From NCBI GenBank assembly GCA_900491605.1, contig UESW01004565.1, forward strand, positions 452,076 to 516,075: a stretch of DNA of 64,000 nucleotides. Reading direction: 5' to 3'. The position numbers and the translations under genes are program-made. Below are positions 56,150 to 64,000 of the stretch, in pieces (within the stretch, counting starts at the first letter, position 1; each line of letters starts with the position of its first letter). The notes beneath the pieces are model-generated. The model saw only the letters and a program-made list of their open reading frames with translations, was not told the origin of the DNA and ran no database searches. Source of the stretch: Calamus simplicifolius (lineage: Eukaryota; Streptophyta; Magnoliopsida; Arecales; Arecaceae).

Positions 56150-56685
56150 AGGTATTTTTGCATGCCCCATCGAGTCCACAGAGCCGAGTAAATATCGTAC
56201 CCTGCCCGGCCGCCACCATCTCTTGTCTTCATTTCTTCGAACAGGCGGAGGGCAGCATCAAGCCGGCCGGACTTAGGAAGGGCAAGCACTATCAAATCAT
56301 AGGTCGAGGCTTCGAGCGAGCACCGTTGGCCTCCATGGATTCATAGATCTTGAAGGCCTTGTAGGGTAATCCCTTGCTCAATAAGAGAGTAATGAGGGAA
56401 TTGTAGGTCTGGGTGGTGATGTCTTGAAGCCCAGGTCCGGAGCTTCTTGAAGCAACAAAAGGCGACCCTTCGATGCCCTACACAAATGCTGGATGGCAAG
56501 GTTGAGGGAAGAGGAGAAGGAGGTCGGTGAGAGCTCACCATCGGTAGAGGTGGTAGCTTTGAGGATGTCCTCGAAGAGTCGAGGCGGCAGAGAGGCGATG
56601 GAGGAGGAGAGAGTAGGTGGCGTTCGAGGGAAGCTCAGTGGAAGAGAGAGAGGGAAGTTTCGTGTTGAAATAAGAACTGTCAAAT
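56150..56685 (-). pseudogene. Captured EMB2217-like PPR gene fragment
   Basis: The minus-strand ATG near 56683 opens a serine/proline-rich N-terminus (MTVLISTRNFPLSLPLSF). Downstream, in shifted frames, are VAFCCFKK, TYNSLITLLLSKGLPYKAF, KIYESMEA and DLIVLALPKSGRLDAALRLF followed by EEMK. These are consecutive pentatricopeptide repeats. The phrases CCFKK and LFLNKGLPYKAFEIYESME are recalled from Arabidopsis EMB2217 (At1g79490), an organellar RNA-binding protein. At least two frameshifts are present, and the fragment ends near 56150 in the CACTA-2 interior. Confidence 0.7.
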
Positions 56686-57776
56686 AAATATGGGCACCAC
56701 GATCAAATAAAATGGCAGTGAGCCTGGTGGAACCCGCGACTTTGTAAATTTAGGTGCCACGGTCAAATAAAATGGGCGGGCAGTGAAAATTCAACAGGTT
56801 TTAGGTTTTATTTATAAAAAAATTTATAATATTTAAATACTTTCATAACAAATTTATGAACCAAAAAAAAGCCTTGATCTTAGTGGCTATGACTGTGAGT
56901 ACATTTTTCAAGATTTCATATTTAAATCTTTCTATCTATTATAAACTTATTTTATAAAAAAAATTATATAATTTTATTTTAGTAATATATAATTTTTACT
57001 TTAATTTGATCAAGTCCTAGCAAATAGAGAAACATGAAAAAAATTTATTAAATTTCTATTTAGATATGACTTAATGCATAATTTAATAATTTATACAACA
57101 TATCATTTATATGTTAATAATTTTTTTATCCAATAATCATTATTTTGTTCTCATACATTAATGTCTTTTCACCTCTTGTATAGGGGTGCAACTTGGGCCG
57201 GGTTCAACCCGAACCCAATTTATAGTAGTGTTTAAACTCATGTTTGCCCAACCCGAACCTAAAAGAACCAGGTTTAACCCGGTCCGATTTGCAATTACCT
57301 GGGTTAGGGTTGACCGCAACCCGAACTCGAGATAATCCGAACCCGAGGGTTACCCAAATGGGGGTAGCTTATCAGCACCAGATTTTTAGGGGTTGAAAGT
57401 GCCAATCGGATCGAACGAGATGGCCAACTTGAGGGCGAGGAGGGCAAGGCCGTCGGACATAGGCAAAAAAAAGGACAAATATAAAAGCGGACCACCGCAC
57501 ATTTTGTTTCACTTCCGGCCTCCTCTTCTTCTTTCTTTACGGCACCTCCTCCTCTTCTTTGTTTCAGTTAAGACTTTTTTTTAATTATCGCTTAACCGTG
57601 AATCAAATCTTGGATATTGAACATCTAAGGAGAGTTTAATAAGCCATAGAAATTGACAAACTAGCTACAACCACCAAACCAGCAACAAATATTTATTGAT
57701 TCGATTTCTTATCAAACAACCACATTCATCACCCATCCTAACATGATACAAAATAAGAAAAAAAAAACGAAACTAG
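56686..57776. other. CACTA-2 interior, repeat-like, no gene
   Basis: Contains one copy (about 56790-57000) of an AT-rich segment seen again at 58250-58460 and, in CACTA-1, at 25570-25740. From 57181 on it contains GGGGTGCAACTTGGGCCGGG followed by repeated AACCCGAACCC, like one end of a hAT-type MITE; the other end was not found. Confidence 0.5.
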
Positions 57777-58560
57777 TGGTCCCGGCTCTGCCGCCTAAGC
57801 AGTCAAAGGGAGTGTTTTCCCCTCGTCGATCCCTTCCCCTCCCCCTTCTTCACCAACCCCTCCCCCTCCCCCCTTCTCCCCATGGCCCACACCGGAACCC
57901 TCGCCGACAATGTCCTTGAGAAGAATAGTACACGGTACCTTAAGAAGGGATTAAGAGGGTTTAGAATAAATTTTTACCTTGTTTGCTCGTCCGTAGGTTT
58001 GAATCGCTTCCTTATTTGCTCATATGTAGGGTTGAATCGCTCCCTTGTTTGCTCTTCCCTAGGGTTTGAGTTGCTTGGATGAAGAAGAGGGAAGCTCGAC
58101 GGTCGCGGCTCGGACGGAAGAGAGCTTGGACGAAGAAGAGGGATGAAGCTCGACGGTCACGGCTCGGATGGAAGAGAGGGAATGCCAAATGAAAAGCGCG
58201 CGGTAGGAATGCCAAATGAAATATGGGCGCTAGCGGTAGGGATTGATTTTTGATTTTAAGTTTAATTTATAAAAATAAAATTTATACTATTTAAATATTT
58301 TTATAATAAATTTATGAATCAAAAAAAGTTGGGATCATAATGGTTATGATAGTGAGTATTTTTTTAAGGTTCAAGGTTCAAATCCTTCTATCTACCTATT
58401 ATAAATTTATTTATAAAAAAATATTAAAAAAAGATTTTTTTTTTTTCATGAGAATTATTTATGCCTATCTTACATAGATTTTTTTTAAAAAAAATTGTGG
58501 ATCAAGAATAACATCTTTTACTTATACTTGATGATGAATCATAATACATTAAAAATTTTA
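57777..58560 (+). other. GC-rich CACTA-family segment, copy in CACTA-2
   Basis: Counterpart of 25070-25870 in CACTA-1. The ATG at 57882 starts MAHTGTLADNVLEKNSTR and continues RGFRINFYL. The two copies keep this frame with several amino-acid changes. Function not recognised. Confidence 0.55.
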
Positions 58561-60663
58561 TTAATAACTCATTGATTTCCGAGGGATTTTCTGAGGGATA
58601 TTTTTATCAATTTTTTTTACAATTAAGCCATTTATTATAGAAATATCCCTGAAAAATTTCTCGCAAAATCATCAAAAAATCCCTTGAAAAATCCCTCGGG
58701 AATTAATTTTGCGAGGGATTTTCTAAGGGATTTTTTTCATCAAAAATTTTATTAATAACTCATTAATGAAAAAAATCCCTCAAAAAATTCCTCAAAATTA
58801 ATTTCTAAGGAATTTTTTGAGGGATTTTTTATCATTTTTTTACAAATAAGCCATTTATTATAGAAATATCCCTCCCTCACATACATCAAAAAATCCCTCG
58901 AAAAATTTCTTGAAATTAATTTTGCAAGGGATTTTTTCATCAAAAATTTTATTAATAATTCATTAATGAAAAAAAATCCCTCAAAAAATCCTTCGCAAAA
59001 TTAATTTCGAGGGATTTTTCGAGGGATTTTTTATCAATTTTTTTTACAAATAAGCCATTTATTATTGAAATATCCCTCAAAAAATCTCTTGTAAAATATT
59101 AAAAAATCCCTTCAAAAATCCCTTAGAAATTAATTTTGAGGATTTTTTGAGGGTTTTTTTCATCAAAAATTTTAATAATAACTCATTAATGAAAAAAAAA
59201 TCCCTCAAAAATCCCTCGCAAAATTAATTTCTAAGGGATTTTTTGAGGGATATTTTTATCATTTTTTTTACAAATAAGCCATTTATTATAGAAATATCCC
59301 TCAAAAAATTCCTCACAATCATCAAAAAATCCCTCAGAAATTAATTTTGCGAGGGATTTTTTGAGAAATTTTTTCATCAAAAATTTTATTAATAACTCAT
59401 TAATGAAAAAAAATACCCTGAAAAATTCCTCGCAAAATTAATTTTTGAGGAATTTTCTGAGGGATTATTTTTATCAATTTTTTTTACAAATAAGCCATTT
59501 ATTATAGAAATATCCCTCAGAAAATTTCTCGTAAAATCATTAAAAAATCCCTCAACAAATCCCTCGGAAATTAATTTTGTAGGAATTTTCCAAGGGATTT
59601 TTTTTTCATCAAAAATTTTATTAATAACTCATTAATAAAAAAAATCCCTCGTAATATCCCTCGCAAAATTAATTTTTGAGGGATTTTCAAGGGATATTTT
59701 TATTAATTTTTTTTAAAATAAGCCATTTATTATAGAAATATCCCTCGGATAATCCCTCGCAATATCATCAAAAAATCCCTCAAAAAATGCCTCAGAAATT
59801 AATTTTGCGAGGGATTTTTGAGGGATTTTTTTCATCAAAATTTATTAATAACTCATTAATGAAAAAAAAATTCCTTGAAAAATCCCTCACAAAATTAATT
59901 TTTGGGATTTACCCAGTGATATTTTTTATCAATTTTTTTATAAATAATCCATTTATTATAGAATTATCCCTCAAAAAATCCCTCGCAATATCATCAAACA
60001 ATCCCTTGGAAATTCCTAAAAAATTAATTTTACAAGGGATTTTCTAAGGGATTTTTTTCATCAAAAATTTTATTAATAACTCATTAATGAAAAAAAATCA
60101 CTCAGAAAATCTCTCGTAAAATTAATTTTTGAGTGATTTTTAGGGATATTTTTTATCAATTTTTTTTACAAATAAGCCATTTATTATAGAAATATCCCTT
60201 GAAAAATCCCTCACAATATCATCAAAAAATCCCTCAGAAAATCCCTTAGAAATTAATTTTGTAGGGATTTTTTGAGAGATTTTTTTCATCAAAAATTTTA
60301 TTAATAACTCATTAATAAAAAATCCCTTGAAAATCCCTTGCAAAATTAATTTTCGAGAGATTTTTTGAGGGATTTTTTTATTAATTTTTTTACAAATAAG
60401 CCATTTATTATAGAAATATCCCTAGAAAAATCCTTGAAAAATTCTCAAAAATTAAATTTTGCGAGAAATTTTCTGAGGAATTTTTTTATCTGAATTTTTT
60501 TATAAAGTACTCATTTATGTTAGAAATATCCTTGAAAAATTTTTAAAAAATTAATTTTGCGATGGATTTTGCGAGAAAATATTTTTTATCAAAAAATTTT
60601 ATAGTTTATATATTTTTTTTCTCTCGGTAAAATTTCTCGATAAATCACACTTTTCTAGTAGTG
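58561..60663. repeat. CACTA-2 right subterminal array, ~225-bp units
   Basis: About nine units marked by CATCAAAAATTTTATTAATA (starts near 58740, 58940, 59163, 59378, 59608, 59836, 60061, 60288), each also with AAATAAGCCATTTATTATAG and TCCCTC...AATTAATTTT...GAGGGA hairpin cores. The terminal CTTTTCTAGTAGTG is at 60650-60663. The array is over twice as long as in CACTA-1. Confidence 0.88.
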
Positions 60664-60787
60664 AAGGAAGAGATAACCAATTACCCTAAGTAACTAGTTT
60701 ACTTATCAAAATACTATATAGAACTTTTCTTTAATGAATGATTAAGTTAATTTTAAAAATAATGAAAACGTATTGTAGGAAACTATT
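60664..60787. other. 124-bp spacer between CACTA-2 and CACTA-4
   Basis: AT-rich unique sequence; nothing recognised. Confidence 0.6.
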
Positions 60788-60939
60788 CACTACAGTAAAT
60801 TATCACTGTAGCAATTTTTTTTAATTTTTGATGCGAGGGTTGGAAAATCCCGCAGCCTGTCGATGCTTTTGAAAAGCGTCGGCAGCTAATGGCTTCACGA
60901 TGCTTTTAAGCATCAGGATATTAAGCCCTTTTCCCCCCC

Positions 60940-61700
60940 CCAATCTCGCTCCGCTGATCTGGTCACTATGCCGTGCCCTAGCTCCCTCCCTGATTTCACT
61001 CCGCCGATCTGATCACTGTGCCATGCCCTAGCTCCCTCCCTGATTTCGCTTCCAAATCTCCTCTCCTGCCGATTCGTGTTATTTCCTCTCCTCTCTCTCT
61101 CTCTCCCCTCCCTTCCTCGCTTCTCTTTTTGGCAGCTTCTTCACTAGGGTTTCTATGAAAGATAACTCATTCAGGAGCTGCTGGGTCTCGCATTCTAGGG
61201 TTTTAGTTCTAGTCTACTACGTTCTAGGGTTTTAGGCTATACTGAACGAGGGTTTCTGTGGAAGAGAACTCAGGACCAGGGTCTCGCATTCCAGGGTTTT
61301 TGTTCTCATCTCCTGCATTCTAGGGTTTTAGGTGGTGCTAAGCTAGGGTTTATGAGAAGGAGAACTCAAGAGGAGGGTCTCGCATTCCAGGATCTATTTC
61401 TTGTCTTCTGCATTCTAGGGTTTTTGGCCTTACTTAGCGGTGTTGCAAACAAAGCTGCCTATCCGTAGGGAAGGATTACTAACGAGAAGCAACAATCCTT
61501 TCATTTTCTCGAAGGCTTTGGGATTCGATCCAATTAGCGAGAGCTTTTGGTTGTTGTGTTCTTGTTATCCAGGGCTTGGTGGCCAGATTTCTTTATTCTT
61601 TCTCTCTCCTTTTTGAGGTGCAGCCTTACCATATCTGAATTCTTGATTTCTTGATTTCTTGTTATCTAGGGCTTGTGGCCAGATTTTCATTTCCGCAGCT
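60940..61700 (+). repeat. CACTA-4 leader repeats (57-bp x2; ~100-bp x3)
   Basis: TGCCCTAGCTCCCTCCCTGA occurs twice (about 60973 and 61025) within a duplicated ~57-bp unit. Three ~100-bp units follow at about 61148, 61250 and 61345, each with GGTCTCGCATTC(T/C)AGG and CATTCTAGGGTTTTAG-like ends. CTTGTTATC(C/T)AGGGCTTG occurs at 61561 and 61660. Several TCTAGGGTTT words resemble the plant telo-box. Confidence 0.7.
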
Positions 61701-63214
61701 TGAGCAAGCAACATCCAAGAATCGTCAACGTCTATATCTTTCTGAGTAGGTAATATTTACTATTATTATTGGAAAGCTTGTATATTGCAGCGTATGGCTG
61801 CAAAAAAATTTCTTAAGTTGATAGCCAGTAGAACTTTGTACATTTGGGAGACCAAATTTCATATTTTTGTCACACACATGGCGGGGGGATTGCTGAAATC
61901 CATTATGATCAGAGAGAAGCTCTCAAGTGCAAAGCAGGCTTCTCAAGCTTTTCTTCCCCCTAATGTTTAGTGAGGCATGTCACAAGCTGAGATGCTTGAA
62001 TTGTTCTGTAGTTTTTTATTAAAAAAAAAGTTAAATACAAATTAGTTCTTCTAGGGTGACTGCATTTCCTTATATTATCCTTGTTTTGAATATTTTGTAA
62101 TTTTCCATAATTAGCTATGTACTTTCTTGGCTGATCTGAGCATTTGTTTAGCATTCAAAGAAAGAATTCTACTATGACTAATTATTTGAATGCATATTTT
62201 GTTTGTATATTGGAGAGTCTGAGGCATGCTGTATATGACCATGGTTTTGGGGATGAACAATTGAGATCTTTGATTTGCTTTTTTATTAATAACATAGGAT
62301 TCTTCATTTTAATTTTGTAAATATTGTTGAACATGCACAGAGAAAAGGTATTAGAGATCAGTTTATTGGTGTTGAGTATAAATATGCATTAAAATTGCAA
62401 AATAATGAGGTTGTATTTGATACAAGAACTGTCTTAAGAAATTCACATTAAAGCTTTAGATGTAACATCAATATCTCTACGATATCATTATTAACATAAA
62501 AAGCAATGTTTTCAAGAAAAATTGGGGATTTGGTACTTCTGAGGGCATTTGTATCTCTCGGTTACCCTAGTTACGGTAAGGATTGTTGTAAATTGACCTT
62601 ATAGCAAGTCAATAAGCCTAGTTGATCCCTAATGATTTCAACTAATCATGTCACATTTTAAGGTCAATAAGTTTAATTCTTAGCCTTAGCACAAAGCATA
62701 TCACCTCATAACAGGGCCATTGGGTACTTAGAGTCAAATCTAACCATTATTTGTACATGGTTTGGTCTGTGGGGCTTTTTGCATGCTGCTACCTAAACTT
62801 TCGTTATCTAGTTTGTGTTCTTTGTTCCATAAACGTACTAGATGAGGTTGTATTATTTGTTTATTAGTAGTCGTGGTTATTGGAAATCTAGGTTTAGTGT
62901 ATCTCTTATCAAATTTCTTTTTGAAATTGTCTTACATGTGTGTTCCTTTACTTTGTTTATTGGTACCATGATAAGAATGCTTCTTGTAAAAGCTGGAGTC
63001 AAAAACCTATGAGTCTTAGTTATTCATGTTACGAAGATAAATGATCATGATGATAACTAATATCATGGCATTGTAGTAGAAGATTGTATCAATCTTGTGA
63101 ACAATAGAGTTCCTTTTATCATTACTATTTATTCTGACATATGCCTATGCTACTAAATGTTGAACACTTATGACGATGCAATTCGTGCAGGATATTGGAT
63201 CAAAATTGGTTGTT
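61701..63214 (+). other. CACTA-4 intron-like region
   Basis: AT-rich, with a short frame at 61785-61970 (MQRMAAKKFLKLIASRTLYI...) that I do not recognise. The rest looks like introns before the transposase exon; no other coding exon seen. Confidence 0.45.
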
Positions 63215-63475
63215 TATCAATCATTTATCCTAAAATATATAAAAGTTGGATAAATAAACCAAGAAATACCAAAGAATATTTAGATGGAGTTCATGATTTC
63301 ATTAAATTTGGTATGGATAAAAGTAGTTTGAATGGAAAGATTTCATGTCTGTGTCAGTGATGTGTTAACAATTCTTGTCTAGATCCATAAACCATTGAAT
63401 AACATTTGATATGGAATGGTTTTGTAAGAGATTATACTCAGTGGGTTTTTTATGGAGAATGTATGTTGCCAATAT
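63215..63475 (+). pseudogene. Transposase-associated (TAM) domain of CACTA-4, broken
   Basis: The frame reads KSWINKPRNTKEYLDGVHDF, IKFGMDKSSLNGKISC, then a stop at 63358 and a cysteine-asparagine piece (CVNNSCLD). After a frame change it continues HLIWNGFVRDYTQWVFYGE near 63400-63460. This is the TAM domain (SWI..PR...EY..GV..FI.FA, GKI.CPC..C.N, GF...YT.W..HGE), found at the N-terminus of plant En/Spm transposases. Three stops in about 80 bp show decay, or a wrong splice reading. Confidence 0.85.
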
Positions 63476-64000
63476 CAAATAATCAATCCTCGCCTGATCT
63501 TGGATCTAGTAGTAATATGCAAGATAACCTTATAGAAGATGATATGCCAGGGTTGATCATAGATGCTTTTGGAGGTTCAACTAATATACATGGAACATGT
63601 AGAATATGTGATGATTCTATATTTATGGAACAAACGTTTGTTGAGGAGCATATGCAATCATTAATTACTGAGTCAGCTCGATATCATAATTTAATTAAAG
63701 ATGTAGATGAATAATTATATTTGGATTGTTTAAAATTTTCTAAGATCTCTTTTTTAATACATTTATTTCATATAAAATATATGAATGAATTGTCGGGAAA
63801 GAGTTTTACCATGCTTCTCAAATTACTAAAGGATGCATTTTCAAAAGGCACTAGTTTACCATTCTCTTATTATGAAGTAAAGAAAGTTGTCAACAAATTG
63901 GATCTTGGATATCAAAAGATCCATAGTTATCCAAAAGACTGTATTTTATATCATGGTGGAAATGTTGATCGAGAGTCATGCAATGCATGTGGATCTTCAT
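63406..64000 (+). pseudogene. TNP2-like CACTA transposase, 5' part (continues beyond window)
   Basis: After the TAM end the frame holds an acidic linker (DDMPGLIIDAFGG), an unusual CRICDD, and a stop at 63712. It then continues in the same frame LYLDCLKFSKISFLIHLFHI, ELSGKSFTMLLKLLKDAFSK, YQKIHSYPKDCILYHGG and ESCNACGSS. This matches the start of the TNP2 transposase family (NKSF..LL.LLKDAFP, Y.KIHACPNDCILY, C..CG.SRW). One in-frame stop is visible; the catalytic region lies outside the window. The TNP2 protein cuts and moves CACTA elements. Confidence 0.85.

Larger units (their letters stand above)
30004..60663. mobile_element. CACTA-2 region: ends of the CACTA-1 family with nested insertions
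   Basis: The left end (CACTGCAAGAAAAAGCGTCA) and left subterminal repeats match CACTA-1, as do the transposase remnant, the GC-rich segment at 57777-58210 and the right end CTTTTCTAGTAGTG at 60663. Removing three nested elements (31466-41646, 43409-47117, 48270-56121) leaves about 8.9 kb, close to CACTA-1. The 3 bp outside differ (ATT at 30001-30003, AAG at 60664-60666), so the two ends might come from separate copies or the site has mutated. Its own gene content is a decayed transposase plus captured ARP5 and PPR pieces. Confidence 0.7.
60788..64000 (+). mobile_element. CACTA-4 (autonomous-type En/Spm), truncated by window end
   Basis: Begins CACTACAGTAAATTATCAC after ATT. Near the start are GATGCTTTT / AAGCATC inverted motifs (60860-60925), another subterminal style. 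A repeat-rich leader (60940-61430) and the TAM and TNP2 transposase coding region follow. It is the only element here that shows the catalytic-type CACTA transposase region. The right end lies outside the window. Confidence 0.8.

Noticed and set aside
1..64000. tRNA or rRNA genes
   Set aside because: No cloverleaf-forming tRNA with both A and B boxes and no rRNA core sequence found by eye; only B-box-like words in putative SINEs.

Overview
The window is plant nuclear DNA, almost certainly from a flowering plant and probably a monocot with a large, repeat-filled genome. The genus cannot be fixed from sequence alone. The evidence is a four-exon plant gene with GT/AG introns, Copia and Gypsy-type LTR retrotransposons, several CACTA (En/Spm) DNA transposons, MITEs and plant gene fragments. 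There is no sign of bacterial gene organisation.

Only one intact host gene is visible: a type-1 1-aminocyclopropane-1-carboxylate synthase (ACS, ethylene biosynthesis) at 13847-16277 on the + strand, 486 codons in four exons. It sits in a short island between a degenerate Copia element (1957-8556), MITE-like elements (10208-10681, 12661-13383) and a long block of nested transposons (16505 onward).

Layout: 1-165 Copia fragment (minus) ending in an AT microsatellite; 1957-8556 old Copia with LTRs, flanked by an unusual ~125-135 bp direct duplication; 9094-9760 degenerate repeat and an LTR-like fragment; 10208-10681 hAT-like MITE; 12661-13383 foldback element upstream of ACS; 13847-16277 ACS; 16505-17885 and 27950-28175 two halves of one minus-strand Copia, split by CACTA-1 (17886-27949); 30004-60663 a second region bounded by ends of the same CACTA family (CACTA-2). 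Nested inside CACTA-2 are a complete Sirevirus-type Copia (31466-41646, TSD AACTT), a different CACTA (CACTA-3, 43409-47117, TSD CCA) and a non-autonomous Gypsy-like LARD built largely of tandem repeats (48270-56121, TSD AGATA). From 60788 a fourth CACTA element runs off the window end and carries the TAM and TNP2 transposase domains.

The most interesting theme is gene capture. CACTA-1 carries the first exon of a calcium/calmodulin-regulated receptor-like kinase (CRLK) homologue. CACTA-2 carries pieces of an EMB2217-like pentatricopeptide gene and of actin-related protein 5 (ARP5), both on the minus strand. CACTA-3 carries a possible gene leader and unidentified exon-like pieces. Other notable structures are a 7-unit array of 30-bp near-perfect palindromes in CACTA-3, a tandem array in the LARD that changes from 60-bp to 40-bp periodicity, and a recurring GGAGCCGAC-type motif in the Sirevirus LTRs and ahead of its third ORF.
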